DNA from: Ustilago trichophora
Taxonomy: Eukaryota; Basidiomycota; Ustilaginomycetes; Ustilaginales; Ustilaginaceae
Assembly: GCA_900323505.1 (NCBI GenBank)
Contig: OOIN01000001.1
Coordinates: 1 to 64,000, forward strand
Direction: 5' to 3'
Length of the DNA: 64,000 nucleotides
Both the position numbers and the translations under genes were made by a program. Below the pieces are notes generated by a model. That model was given only the letters and a program-made list of their open reading frames with translations. It was not told where the DNA came from and ran no database searches. Below are positions 50,352 through 59,812 of the stretch, in pieces (the stretch's first letter is position 1; each line of letters opens with the position of its first letter).

Positions 50352-51299
50352 ATAAAAGAAAGACCCTGCTGAGCAAAGAATTTTTTAAGGGCATAAATTA
50401 TAGATCTGCACCTCCTACAGGCCTCAGAAACCGTGGTGTCCGGCGTGTATGGTTGGTTGCTGCGCTATCGGGACGCCAACGACAACGACGTGGAACTCTC
50501 TTTCTCTCTCTCTCTCTCCCTTCTTTTGCCATTTTGCTGTTTTTGCTTTAGCCGAAGCTTCGATGGCATCTCGAATCTCTACGCTCAATCTATACTCTGT
50601 TGTTTATTTATTGTTTTTATTTATTTCCCAACGAAAAGAAAAAGAAAAATCAAGTCGGGGGAACTGCAGATTCATGTCTCAGAGTGCGGTGTGTACGGCG
50701 TTGTGCTGTGCTGGAGCCGAATGTGTTGTGCAGTGGAATGTAGCCACTTTCACTTGACTCGTTGCTGTGGTCCTTGTTCTTGTCATCGTCGTCGTCCTCT
50801 CCGTTTCAATTGAATCGTTCGTCTACCATTCACACTTTCTCACCACGCACACACGCACCGACTGCCACCTGCATGCACCTCCAATCATGGCTTTGCTTCC
50901 ACGTTATCCTCTTCTACCATTCGTCGTGACACCACAGCCCGACTGTTTCTGTAGATGACCACCACACCACCGGCATTCTTTCCACAACCAATGACATATT
51001 AGACAAACGTCCCACCCAATCCTCGTTGCTCAGTCTCCGTTACCATACTCCGTGGTTTCTCCGCTCTTCTTGCTGCACTCGCCAATCCAATCTAACTTGA
51101 TCACTTTCAACACTAACCGGCTGGCCAGCAAGCATCCCATTCCAAGCCTTTACCTTTTCTAACGCTCACCATTTCTAACGCTCACCAAAATCGGTCTTCA
51201 TGCCGTCACCATAATCTCGGCATCTCGTCTTCAGCTCAGCAACCCTGAAGGCGACCTCCCCTTGGCCAACCTCTCACGCTCGTATACCTCCAACTCATC
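48617..51299. other. 2.7-kb intergenic block, promoter of the Zn2Cys6 gene
   Basis: No gene recognised. Contains a 44-nt A run (50305-50348), a CT microsatellite near 50495-50520, and pyrimidine-rich sequence up to the ATG at 51300, typical of a regulator gene with a long 5' leader. Several plus and minus frames under 200 codons match nothing known. Confidence 0.55.
50305..50348. repeat. Poly(A) tract, 44 nt
   Basis: Longest pure homopolymer in the window. Followed by GAGATAAAAG; no clear target-site duplication flanks it. Confidence 0.95.
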
Positions 51300-54200
51300 A
51301 TGGAGCAACACAGTCAGGCACCATCCCAGCACAAGCCACAACGCTCCTATCCTTTCATGTCCGACACTGCTCCTCCTTTCAACCGCGGCGCAGCCTCTTC
51401 CGACAATGCTGCTCACATGCCTCCTATCCAGAAACGACCGCGTCGTACTCACGCCCGCCGCTCCTGTCAGATGTGCCAACAACGCAAGGCCAGATGCGAA
51501 CTTCCCGACCTCGACGTTCCATCCAGCTCCCTGCCGCTTCCAGCCCACCAGGCCTGCCATCGCTGCAAGACACTCCAGATCTCCTGCATTGTCGATGATG
51601 CCAACAGAAAAAAGGCTAAAAAGCCTCCTGCCGATGCTCCCGCCGCGCGAGTGGCTCCAGCCAAACGCCGAGCTTCTGCTGGAACCGATCGTCCAGGCAT
51701 GCAAAACTCCTCCACAAATGCTTCGCTCTCCTCTAGCCTAGGCGATCGGATGAGCATCAGTAGTGCAAGCAGCACCAGTGCCCCCAATTTGATGCCCTCC
51801 GGTATCGCCTATGCTGATGTCAACGATCTCAAATTTGCTGGAGGTCGCGAGCTAGGCGACCAGATCGTCTACCCTGCCGAGCCACGCCTCGTCTCCAAGA
51901 CGCCAGATTCTTCTTCAGATGAAGACGAAGCCACACCGCCCCCGTCAGCTTCCGACCCCGCCGATCGATCCAAAAGACGCTCTGGATCTGCCAAGACGGA
52001 CCCTCACATCAAGACGCAGGATCGTAATCCTAGGGATGCTGCCAACATTGATACCTGGGAACGCTTTTCGACACGGAGCAGACCTCTCACGCTGCTTACA
52101 GAGTTGGTACCTCGTCAGAATGGGTTTGCCTCCAAAGTCTTTCGTCTTGTGTCAGCACGAGCTACCATTGAAACCGACGTCACAGAGATCATCTCGAACC
52201 AAAAATCCAAGATCCTCAGTGACTGGTGCGAAGACAACCTCACGCTCTGGATGCCCCACATTTCCAATGCCTATCAGATCCGTCAAGAGGCCCTTCAAGG
52301 CAAACAGACACTCTCCACTCAGCTTCTAGAGCAAGTGCTCTATCTCATCGCAATGCAGCATATTCGTGATCCCGAAGACGACGTCTTGCGCTTCTCTGTC
52401 ACCAGATTCGTCATTCGAGACTCTGCACGTCTCATGATGACGTCTCCGCGATCCAGCAAGGCCGTCGAAGCATTAGAGCTGCTTGCTCTGTTTCCAGTCG
52501 ATGTCTCGGCAATCCCCGGTCCCTCCCGCAACCGTATCCGGACAGACTCTCAGATCAGTGCAGCCGAGCGATTCGCTCGTTCGGTGCGTCTCGACCGTGT
52601 CGCTTTGACCGCAGCTGCTCCCTATTCCTTCTTCACTTCGACCAACCAGCTCGATGATTTCGAGACCAAGCGCACCGCCATGGAGTGGGCCAGCGTCAAG
52701 ACGTGGTACAATTGCTTTACCATCGGCGACGATGAGCTGTACGAAAGCATCGATGAGCGCTTCTTCAGCGATGATTGGAGTCGCTCCTTGATCATTCCTT
52801 CAGGAGCAACTTCTCTTGACCAAAGGTCGACAGAAAATCAAACCTTGGAGGAGGAAAACGATCTTTTCGCACACAAGACCTGGTCGAGCAAACGCAGAAT
52901 TGGAAGCATTGGACTCGCGATGCGATGCCTTGCCATGAGGCAACTTCTCGCAGCCTTCAATGCCATCCGCAACGCGCCCATCGACATCTCCGAGTCCGAA
53001 CGTCTCACCAACATTTCAGCCATTCTTGACGATTACAAGCGACACATCGTTAGCGTTGACAATGAATTTCGACGGCGTCTCGACGACACTTCCGATCGCT
53101 GCCAGTCTCTTCGCACGTGGCTCACCATCGAAACCACAGCCGGCTACCTTCTCGTCCTAGGCGCAGGCATTCTGCGCGGACTCGGTATCGACAAGAAGGA
53201 GAGTGTCCCGGCCCACGAACTAGCCTTGCTTTTCCGCGGAGAGAACGCTTCTCCTGAAATGCGAGAGTTCCTCACTCGCTATGGAGAACACCGCATCTTG
53301 GCAGCAGAAAAGGTTCTCGTCAACATCAACACTCTTTGTCAGGATGCCAAGGCTGGCAAAGCTTCCACCTCAGCTGATCGAAGCCGGAATGCTAACCCTT
53401 CTCAGAGGCCGTACAGCAGAAATTGGATGATTGCAGGGCAGTCACGGACGGTCCTACCGATGATGAACGTGTGCGGCTACGCGCTCGAGGCTGCTTTCAA
53501 CGCCATGGAGATGCATGCGACCATGTTTAAGCTGTGGAAGACGCCGCCCAAGCGATCCGAATCGTGGCAACTTGTATTCAGCAACGTCATCACGGCTATG
53601 CTCTCGCTTGATCCCAATGGTTCGATTCAGAGTGGCAGCATTCCAGCAACATGCGCATACATCTTGCAAAACATGCTCAAGGTTATTGTCACCTGGACCG
53701 ATTGCAGTCGCAAGAAAGAGCACCAGCGAACCGCATCCACCTCTTCTGCCAACATCCCTCGCCCAAACGACGACAATCGCGGCACTCGCATGAATGACAC
53801 CGTCGCATCTCAACAACAGCCAGACAGAACAACTGCAAGGATAGCCCCGGATCTCGCACGCTACTCTGCATTGCTACAGGACGACTTGACGACGGGCAGG
53901 GGCTTTGATGCGATCCAGGCCTTCAACTCGAATCTTGCTACCTCCCAGACTAGAGGAAGTGACCTACCACGAGCACCTCAAGCAGGGTCAGACTCTTACA
54001 GCATGACCGCATCCATGTTTGGGGCGGCCGTGCCTTCTTCTTCGCAGTACAGCCATGTCCGTGGCAGTCATTCTGGTCAGCAATATGCTCCAGATGCCAC
54101 CGAATCGCTCGCGGCAGCACTTCCAAATAGCGGAGGCCTCACCGAGAGCTACACTGCCCCAACCATGCAGCAGAACCAGAACTTCTTCGGTCTTTACCGG

Positions 54201-54485
54201 GCGCCAACCTCTTCTTCGTTGGCGGCATCCGGCTCCTCAAGCTCATCATCGCATACCCATACGCCTCCTTGTTATGAGCAAGGAAACGGAAACGGAAATG
54301 GGGTGGGAACGCTCAACAGCAGCAGCAATACCTCGACTTTCAGTCTCGCCGATGCCAACAGTGCCAACAATGGCGATGTGCAGCCATCGGTAGCACTCGA
54401 CTCGCTCGATTTCATCTTGAACGATGTTCTTGGCTCTTCTGAATGGTCGGGCATTCTTCAGGACATCTGGCGCACCGACATCTAG
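51300..54485 (+). CDS. Zn(II)2Cys6 transcription factor, 1061 aa
   Basis: The binuclear zinc cluster is at 56-96: C56-x2-C59-x6-C66, then C86-x2-C89-x6-C96, with basic residues before and within it (KRPRRTHARRSCQMCQQRKA). The loop between the two halves is 19 residues (ELPDLDVPSSSLPLPAHQA), longer than the usual 5-12. A basic stretch RKKAKKPP follows. The middle (about 330-800) is largely helical and corresponds to a regulatory region; the C-terminal 250 residues are rich in Ser, Gln, Asn and Thr and end in an acidic, hydrophobic segment (ALDSLDFILNDVLGSSEWSG), a plausible activation domain. Target genes unknown; the neighbouring serine dehydratase is convergent, not obviously a target. Single exon. 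Confidence 0.94.
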   Translation: MEQHSQAPSQHKPQRSYPFMSDTAPPFNRGAASSDNAAHMPPIQKRPRRTHARRSCQMCQQRKARCELPDLDVPSSSLPLPAHQACHRCKTLQISCIVDDANRKKAKKPPADAPAARVAPAKRRASAGTDRPGMQNSSTNASLSSSLGDRMSISSASSTSAPNLMPSGIAYADVNDLKFAGGRELGDQIVYPAEPRLVSKTPDSSSDEDEATPPPSASDPADRSKRRSGSAKTDPHIKTQDRNPRDAANIDTWERFSTRSRPLTLLTELVPRQNGFASKVFRLVSARATIETDVTEIISNQKSKILSDWCEDNLTLWMPHISNAYQIRQEALQGKQTLSTQLLEQVLYLIAMQHIRDPEDDVLRFSVTRFVIRDSARLMMTSPRSSKAVEALELLALFPVDVSAIPGPSRNRIRTDSQISAAERFARSVRLDRVALTAAAPYSFFTSTNQLDDFETKRTAMEWASVKTWYNCFTIGDDELYESIDERFFSDDWSRSLIIPSGATSLDQRSTENQTLEEENDLFAHKTWSSKRRIGSIGLAMRCLAMRQLLAAFNAIRNAPIDISESERLTNISAILDDYKRHIVSVDNEFRRRLDDTSDRCQSLRTWLTIETTAGYLLVLGAGILRGLGIDKKESVPAHELALLFRGENASPEMREFLTRYGEHRILAAEKVLVNINTLCQDAKAGKASTSADRSRNANPSQRPYSRNWMIAGQSRTVLPMMNVCGYALEAAFNAMEMHATMFKLWKTPPKRSESWQLVFSNVITAMLSLDPNGSIQSGSIPATCAYILQNMLKVIVTWTDCSRKKEHQRTASTSSANIPRPNDDNRGTRMNDTVASQQQPDRTTARIAPDLARYSALLQDDLTTGRGFDAIQAFNSNLATSQTRGSDLPRAPQAGSDSYSMTASMFGAAVPSSSQYSHVRGSHSGQQYAPDATESLAAALPNSGGLTESYTAPTMQQNQNFFGLYRAPTSSSLAASGSSSSSSHTHTPPCYEQGNGNGNGVGTLNSSSNTSTFSLADANSANNGDVQPSVALDSLDFILNDVLGSSEWSGILQDIWRTDI

Positions 54486-54693
54486 ACAGAGTTGGCCTCG
54501 CTCACTTCCAGCTTGACAACAGCATCCTTATACAGGTCTTCAACGCTTCATCTCATCAGGTCTCGTCACATCTCGATCGCATTCGGTTTCGTACGTCACC
54601 GTAGTACCCTGTAACAGTAAAATTTCCCGGAAGGGGAGCAATCCCATGCAACCGTCTTCTCTAAAGCGAAGTCATTGTCCTGTTCTATGATTC
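54486..54693. terminator. Convergent 3' region (Zn2Cys6 / serine dehydratase)
   Basis: 208 bp shared by two converging genes; no separate signal asserted. Confidence 0.4.
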
Positions 54694-56892
54694 TTAACAG
54701 TCAGGAATGGCGACAGGCACCTTGACCGCAGTTGCCAGTCCACCCAAGCTCGTTTCCTTGTAACTGGTGTGCATGTCTCTCGCGGTTTCGCGCATCGCGG
54801 TAATGGCGTCGTCCAAGCTGACGCTATGCTTTCCATCGCCCGCAAGCGCCAGTTGAGCTGCTGTGACAGCTTTCACCGCACCCAGCGCGTTCCTTTCGAT
54901 GCACGGAATCTGAACCTGGCCATTCAGCGGATCACACGTGAGGCCCAAGTTGTGTTCAATCCCGATCACGCTCGCCTGGAGCACCTTCTCCGGGCTTCCC
55001 CCCAACACGGCCACGAAACCTGCCGCTGCCATAGCCGTCGCCACACCCACCTCGGCCATGCATCCGCCCTCTGCAGCCGAGAGCGTAGCCCCTCGCTTGA
55101 ACAGCATTCCAATCGCAGCCGCAGTGAGCAAAAAATTCTCCAAATCGCGCACCGGATCATCGTCAAAGATGAACTCGAAACAGTACTTTAGCACCGATGG
55201 CAGCACTCCGGCTGCACCATTTGTGGGGGCGGTAACGATGCGACCTCCTGCGGCGTTCTGTTCGTTGGTGGCGATGGCGTAGCATGTGAGATAGTCGATG
55301 GCAGGGAAGTTGGTTCGGCGCGGTGGGCAAGGCATAACGGGGTGGTTGAAGTTTCCGATCATGCGGGTGCGGTTTAGGCCGGTAGCTCCCATTTGGGTGA
55401 CCATGTCCATGGATGCGGGGCGAGATGGTGGGGGGCTGTCGATCCCAGGTCGTTCCGAAGCCGCGGTGGAAGCGGCTGCAGGTGCTGCTGTGGGGTTGGG
55501 AAGACTTGCCCCACGGTACAAGCCCCTCAGCAGTCGCGCGTACAAGTTAGGCGCGCGCCTCCTCACAGCCAAAGGGCCAGGAAGCGTAGTCTCCGTGTTC
55601 TCGACACCAGCGCGAATGCATTCGTCCATTGTGGTCCAGATCTTGATCAATTTATCGTGAACCACTTCAGGAGGGTTCCATGTCAGCTCGTTCTCGTAGA
55701 CTACTTGGGCAATGGTCAAATTGCGCGTCTTGCACTGGCGTAAGAGGGAGGCTGCGTTGTGGTAAGGGAAGGGTGGGCCGGTGGGTGGTTTTGAGGTGAG
55801 TTTCTCGGGTGTGTGCGGCTGTTGAGTTCGGGTTGTTGGGGTGAGGGCTGCGTTACTAGACCCATCTACATGGGGTGGGGGTGCTTCGACCTGAGGGAGG
55901 AGGCCTTCGACAGTTGGTGCGGAGCCAGCACGACGTCCGTCTTCGGCATCGGCGCGGCGGATTTGCTTGTAGAAGACATTTTCGCCCCAATCAATCGGGT
56001 GGGCGCTCACTTCCAGTGTCTCATCATGCAGGCTCATTCCGCTGTTGCCTGTTGCCTCTGTTGCCTCTGTTGCCGCCTTTGCCTTGCCTACGCCCTGCGA
56101 GGCAGGCGTAGCAAGTGCACCATTGACAACGAACCCTCCTCCGACGGAGTAGTAATCATTCGTAGCCAGCATCTCTCCTTGCTCATCAAACACGCTCATC
56201 CTGATTCCGTTGCTGTGATGCGGAAGCACCTGGCCAAACATCCACTTTAGATCGCGGTCGTAGTCAAAGTGCACCACTTTGCCCGTCTCGACTGCCTGGC
56301 CATCTGCCTTCTTTCCGAGGGTCTTGAAAAGGTTTTTGCCTAGATGCAGCTTCTTCTCCCGCTTGATGGTTTCGAAGCGCACGGGGACGGAGGGTGGATC
56401 TACCGTCTCACAGTCATCCCCCTCCAGTCCACCGAGAAGGGCCTGAGGAGTCATATGTCCCGCACCGGTAAGAGCGAGCGAGCCGTAGAGGTTGATCTTG
56501 ATGGTATGGACGCGGGAGAGCAGATTCATGTCGGCGAGATCCGAGACGAAAATCACTCCTGCTCGCATCGGGCCGACCGTGTGAGAGGATGAGGGACCGA
56601 TGCCCACAGAGAATAGGTCAAAGGTGGAGATCACCGCATGTTCTGTTTCCGACGCTTCAGTGGCGGTGGGGACTTGGGCGGAGGTGGTCACTGACGAGGA
56701 GTGCTGCCGGGAGGTGTGGAGAGACCGCCCTGGGTAGGTGAGAGCTCGAATTCTGCAGGTGGTGTTGAAGGTGATACGACGCTCTGCTGATTCGTTCAAG
56801 GTGCTTCGCGCCGAAACGAGGGCATGCTTTTGCCTTGTTGCTGAGCGAGCAGTGTTTCGCAACAGCGTGGCCGAATGTCGAGTTGCTACCAT
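54694..56892 (-). CDS. Fe-S L-serine dehydratase (bacterial SdaA type), 732 aa
   Basis: Converts L-serine to pyruvate and ammonia using a [4Fe-4S] cluster, unlike the PLP enzymes (Cha1) of yeast. The N-terminus (1-75, MVATRHSATLLRNTARSATR...) is a good mitochondrial presequence. Beta domain: STFDLFSVGIGPSSSHTVGP. Alpha domain: NEQNAAGGRIVTAPTNGAAG, RGATLSAAEGGCMAEVG, and cluster cysteines C611, C653 and C664 with the C-x41-C-x10-C spacing of the family. The last residue is Cys732; in Legionella type 2 enzyme the C-terminal Cys reaches into the active site as fourth ligand. At 732 aa it exceeds the ~455 of bacterial SdaA because of two inserted stretches (about 265-390, 470-500, Pro/Ser/Thr-rich) that look disordered. 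Single exon. Confidence 0.94.
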   Translation of the reverse strand: MVATRHSATLLRNTARSATRQKHALVSARSTLNESAERRITFNTTCRIRALTYPGRSLHTSRQHSSSVTTSAQVPTATEASETEHAVISTFDLFSVGIGPSSSHTVGPMRAGVIFVSDLADMNLLSRVHTIKINLYGSLALTGAGHMTPQALLGGLEGDDCETVDPPSVPVRFETIKREKKLHLGKNLFKTLGKKADGQAVETGKVVHFDYDRDLKWMFGQVLPHHSNGIRMSVFDEQGEMLATNDYYSVGGGFVVNGALATPASQGVGKAKAATEATEATGNSGMSLHDETLEVSAHPIDWGENVFYKQIRRADAEDGRRAGSAPTVEGLLPQVEAPPPHVDGSSNAALTPTTRTQQPHTPEKLTSKPPTGPPFPYHNAASLLRQCKTRNLTIAQVVYENELTWNPPEVVHDKLIKIWTTMDECIRAGVENTETTLPGPLAVRRRAPNLYARLLRGLYRGASLPNPTAAPAAASTAASERPGIDSPPPSRPASMDMVTQMGATGLNRTRMIGNFNHPVMPCPPRRTNFPAIDYLTCYAIATNEQNAAGGRIVTAPTNGAAGVLPSVLKYCFEFIFDDDPVRDLENFLLTAAAIGMLFKRGATLSAAEGGCMAEVGVATAMAAAGFVAVLGGSPEKVLQASVIGIEHNLGLTCDPLNGQVQIPCIERNALGAVKAVTAAQLALAGDGKHSVSLDDAITAMRETARDMHTSYKETSLGGLATAVKVPVAIPDC

Positions 56893-57680
56893 GACGGTAC
56901 GCCTTCAAACAGCGATTTTTGCTTTCCGTGAAGGCCAACTCTGCTTTGACCGAGCGGAAGGATTGGTCTGGAGGATGCTGGTGGTACAGACGAAAGAAAG
57001 CAAGATGGAAGTGATATGAAGTTGTCCCACCAAGGGAAAAGACGGCCCAACCTTAGTTACAGGTCAGTGCAAGCACCGGAAGATAAGGCATGACAGCTGC
57101 AACCCGAAGAAAAAGGGCCGCAGGACCGAAAAGTGATTAGAAATTGCAGCCATCACGTCCGAAATCGCCAAAAAACAAAAAAAAAAGTGTTGATCTCTGG
57201 ATGCATCGTCACATGGCTTTGCCTCCCTTCCAACTGCCTCTTATGGTAGGTCGCCTTCCAAATACTGGCAAAATACAGTAGCATCGGTCATTTGATTCAT
57301 GTCGTTGGGACTGACGCCGTTCAATTTGCCGATTCTTCCGGCGTCCTACCAAGCACACAAAACATCATGTACGCTTCGTCAAAGTGTCGCTTATATCAAA
57401 GAAATAAAAAGAAACAAAGCTCAAATCACAGCAACACATGCAGTGGAATGAAAGGCTACCTGAGCTCATGTGTTACAATGACTTGCCACGAAGATCACGC
57501 ATCGCAGACAGAGTCCAAACGCTTTTCGTCCCGATGCATCGGCATAATGTTGTGAGCAATGATGGTGGAAGGCGGTCAGGATCTGAGATCTACACGCAAC
57601 AGCTGATTCGCTGCGAACTCTTCGACAATCTCCGACGTTCTTGCGCGATACCCTGTCTAACAGTGAGGTATGAAGCCACA
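56893..57680. other. Intergenic between serine dehydratase start and methyltransferase 3' end
   Basis: About 790 bp, no gene recognised; A-rich near 57170-57190. Confidence 0.45.
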
Positions 57681-58676
57681 TCACAGGCGGCGCCAAACCA
57701 TCACGCGCTCAACATCGGGTCGTGTCTCGACTCCCTTTGGCTTAAGCTCTGCGAGCTCCTTCCAAGCTGCACTTCCGTCTGCATTCTTCTGTGATCCCAG
57801 TAGCTCCCGCACCAGATCAGGCGAGATGGAGAAGGGCGGGCCTCCCGGACGGTCTCCATGAATCGGGAAGACGAGCGAGATGAGGACTGCATCCTTAGCC
57901 AGCAGTCGAGTGTAGGTCTCTCCCCAGCTCGAGCGGAGGGAAGGCGGGATCGCACAGAGGAAAGTGTAGTCGTACGCGAGCGAGGCTTGCCCGGCCTTAG
58001 AGAGAGCTGCGGTGGCGCATTTGTCAGTGCCGAGGGTGAAGAAGTCTGCCTCGACGAAGTTGACTCTAGATCCCAGGCCGGCGGGTAACTTTTGATCTTT
58101 GAGCCACTGTGGAAAAGTAAATCAGGTCAGCCAGTTCGCTCCTTCTTGCCCGGCAAAGAGGGTCTGGAAACTCACCTTGTTGGCCGCAGCGACAGCATTT
58201 GAGCTGATGTCGGCTCCGTAACTGGTAAAGCCGCGCTCAGCAAATACCTTGGCATCGTAACCCCTTCCACAGCCAGGCACAACAGCAATGCCATCTCCTT
58301 TAGGAATCACTTCTGAAACGGGCACAAGGTTGCCTTGAAGATCAGGTACTTTGGTGTCGGCGTCATGCGCGCCCTCGAGCAACTCGACCAGCGCCGGCTG
58401 AGGTCTATTCGAGTCCCATGGTGTCGTACTTTCGATCCAGGCCTGATCCCACGCCTTGGGATCGTTGGGGATGTCGGACGCGGCGAAGAGCTTCCGCAAA
58501 TTTTGGACTTGGTCCTCCTTTGGAAGTGAGGTTGTCATGAATGATCGTACTGCTGAAAGATCGGAAAGACGATGCGTGTGTGACCTGACAAAGCGGGTCA
58601 GTAACGAGGTGGAGGGTCTAAAAGACGGAAAGATGTTGCAAATTTGGAGAAAAGCGAAGGTTTTCAATCGGTTCAT
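57681..58676 (-). CDS. TPMT-family (thiopurine/thiol) S-adenosylmethionine methyltransferase, 308 aa
   Basis: Two exons: 58676-58176 and 58106-57681, over a 69-nt phase-0 intron (GTGAGT...TTCCACAG). The second exon has no early ATG, so it does not show as an ORF, but it reads open from WLKDQKLPAGLGSRVNFVEA to the stop at 57681. SAM motif I is VVPGCGRGYDAKVFAERGF followed by YGADISSNAVAAANK; the N-terminal WDQAWIESTTPWDSNRPQPA is the TPMT-family substrate lid, and LAYDYTFLCAIPPSLRSSWG the motif IV region. Members methylate thiols, halides or thiocyanate. An alternative start at 58538 (MTTSLPKEDQ) gives 262 aa; the longer N-terminus (basic, hydrophobic) could target mitochondria. Substrate unknown. 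Confidence 0.88.
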
Positions 58677-59194
58677 GCGAATGCGGAGTGGTGATTGCGA
58701 GGGAAGATATGCTTCGCTTGAATCCTGTCCATGTCTTTAATGCAGAAGTAGCTATCGACAAACCGTATAACAACTTGACCCGAGTTTCTCAGCCAGGCCT
58801 CACACAAGTCATAGGTCGGGTGGAGCCTCGTACGTCCGCGTTGTCACATCGCTTTGCAACAAACAAGCTTCACTGCAAAGCTCGCAAGGCCAGGCGTTGT
58901 GACAACGAGCTCTGGTGGTGTTTCCATATCTACAAACGGGGTTGAACTCAATCGACAACTGTTCCTTATTTCCGATGTGGGGAAAATGAGAAGCTCGAGT
59001 CAACCGCGTTGGCTGGATCTCGGAATTCGGGACACGTTTCACGATGACAAGCTTCGTCCGACTATGACGTGGAGGTTGGACACATTCCACGCCTGACAAC
59101 ATTCTACATCATTCAACAAGTCCGGAGTTGACTGTGAACATCTTTCTTCAGCTCCTCTAGCATAACTGTCGTCCGACAAACGTCCAACCTCAAG
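58677..59194. promoter_or_regulatory. Divergent promoter region (methyltransferase / membrane protein)
   Basis: About 520 bp between divergent starts; nothing further recognised. Confidence 0.4.
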
Positions 59195-59812
59195 ATGCCA
59201 TCTTCATCAGCCAGGCAGCGCAACAAGCGCGCGTTGTCGTCTACAGGAGGTGTCTCGCGTCCTCCCCCGACTAGAGGCAAGAAGGGTGGAGCTGTAGAGT
59301 CATCCAAACTACAGTCTTTGTTATACATTCTCCTGGCAACGACGATAGTGCTTCTCGGCTACCAATTCGCCCGGCTCTACTACCGCGGTCACGCAGCCCT
59401 TTCCCCACTCTCCGCATGGACCAAGACCAAGTACGGCGCTCACGACCGTGTCAACTCGGTAGGCGCACCCGGAGTGGTCAGCGATGCAAGGACAAAGTTC
59501 AACAAGCTTGCGCCCGAAGGTGCTGTGGCTGGAGCGCCGGCTCTCGTGCCCGGTCAAGAAAAGGTAGATTCTCTTGATGAGCTTCGCAAACGACTGGGCA
59601 GCGAGGGCGAAGTCGAAGCACAATTTGACGAAGACGGGAACCTGGACTTGGCAACCATTCAACGCATGCTCGACATTCTCTACAAGCCAGCTAGGGATGG
59701 TGTCAGAGGAGCTGCACATGCCGCTGGCCGGGTGCTCGAGGCTGTCACAGAGGACGAAGTGGATGCGGATGCTGCTGATGCAGCCGAGGTGGCAGACGAA
59801 GCTGGGCCTTGA
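59195..59812 (+). CDS. Small single-pass membrane protein of unknown function (205 aa)
   Basis: A basic N-terminus (MPSSSARQRNKRALSSTGGV, PPTRGKKGG) precedes one membrane segment at about 40-57 (QSLLYILLATTIVLLGYQFA), then RLYYRGHAALSPLSAWTKTK and a hydrophilic C-terminal part with DSLDELRKRLGSEGEVEAQF and an acidic tail (TEDEVDADAADAAEVADEAG). The arrangement (positive N-terminus, acidic C-terminus) fits a tail on the lumenal or intermembrane side, but the topology is not certain. No family recognised. Single exon; codon use is like its neighbours and the frame ends cleanly, so it is judged real. Confidence 0.6.
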   Translation: MPSSSARQRNKRALSSTGGVSRPPPTRGKKGGAVESSKLQSLLYILLATTIVLLGYQFARLYYRGHAALSPLSAWTKTKYGAHDRVNSVGAPGVVSDARTKFNKLAPEGAVAGAPALVPGQEKVDSLDELRKRLGSEGEVEAQFDEDGNLDLATIQRMLDILYKPARDGVRGAAHAAGRVLEAVTEDEVDADAADAAEVADEAGP

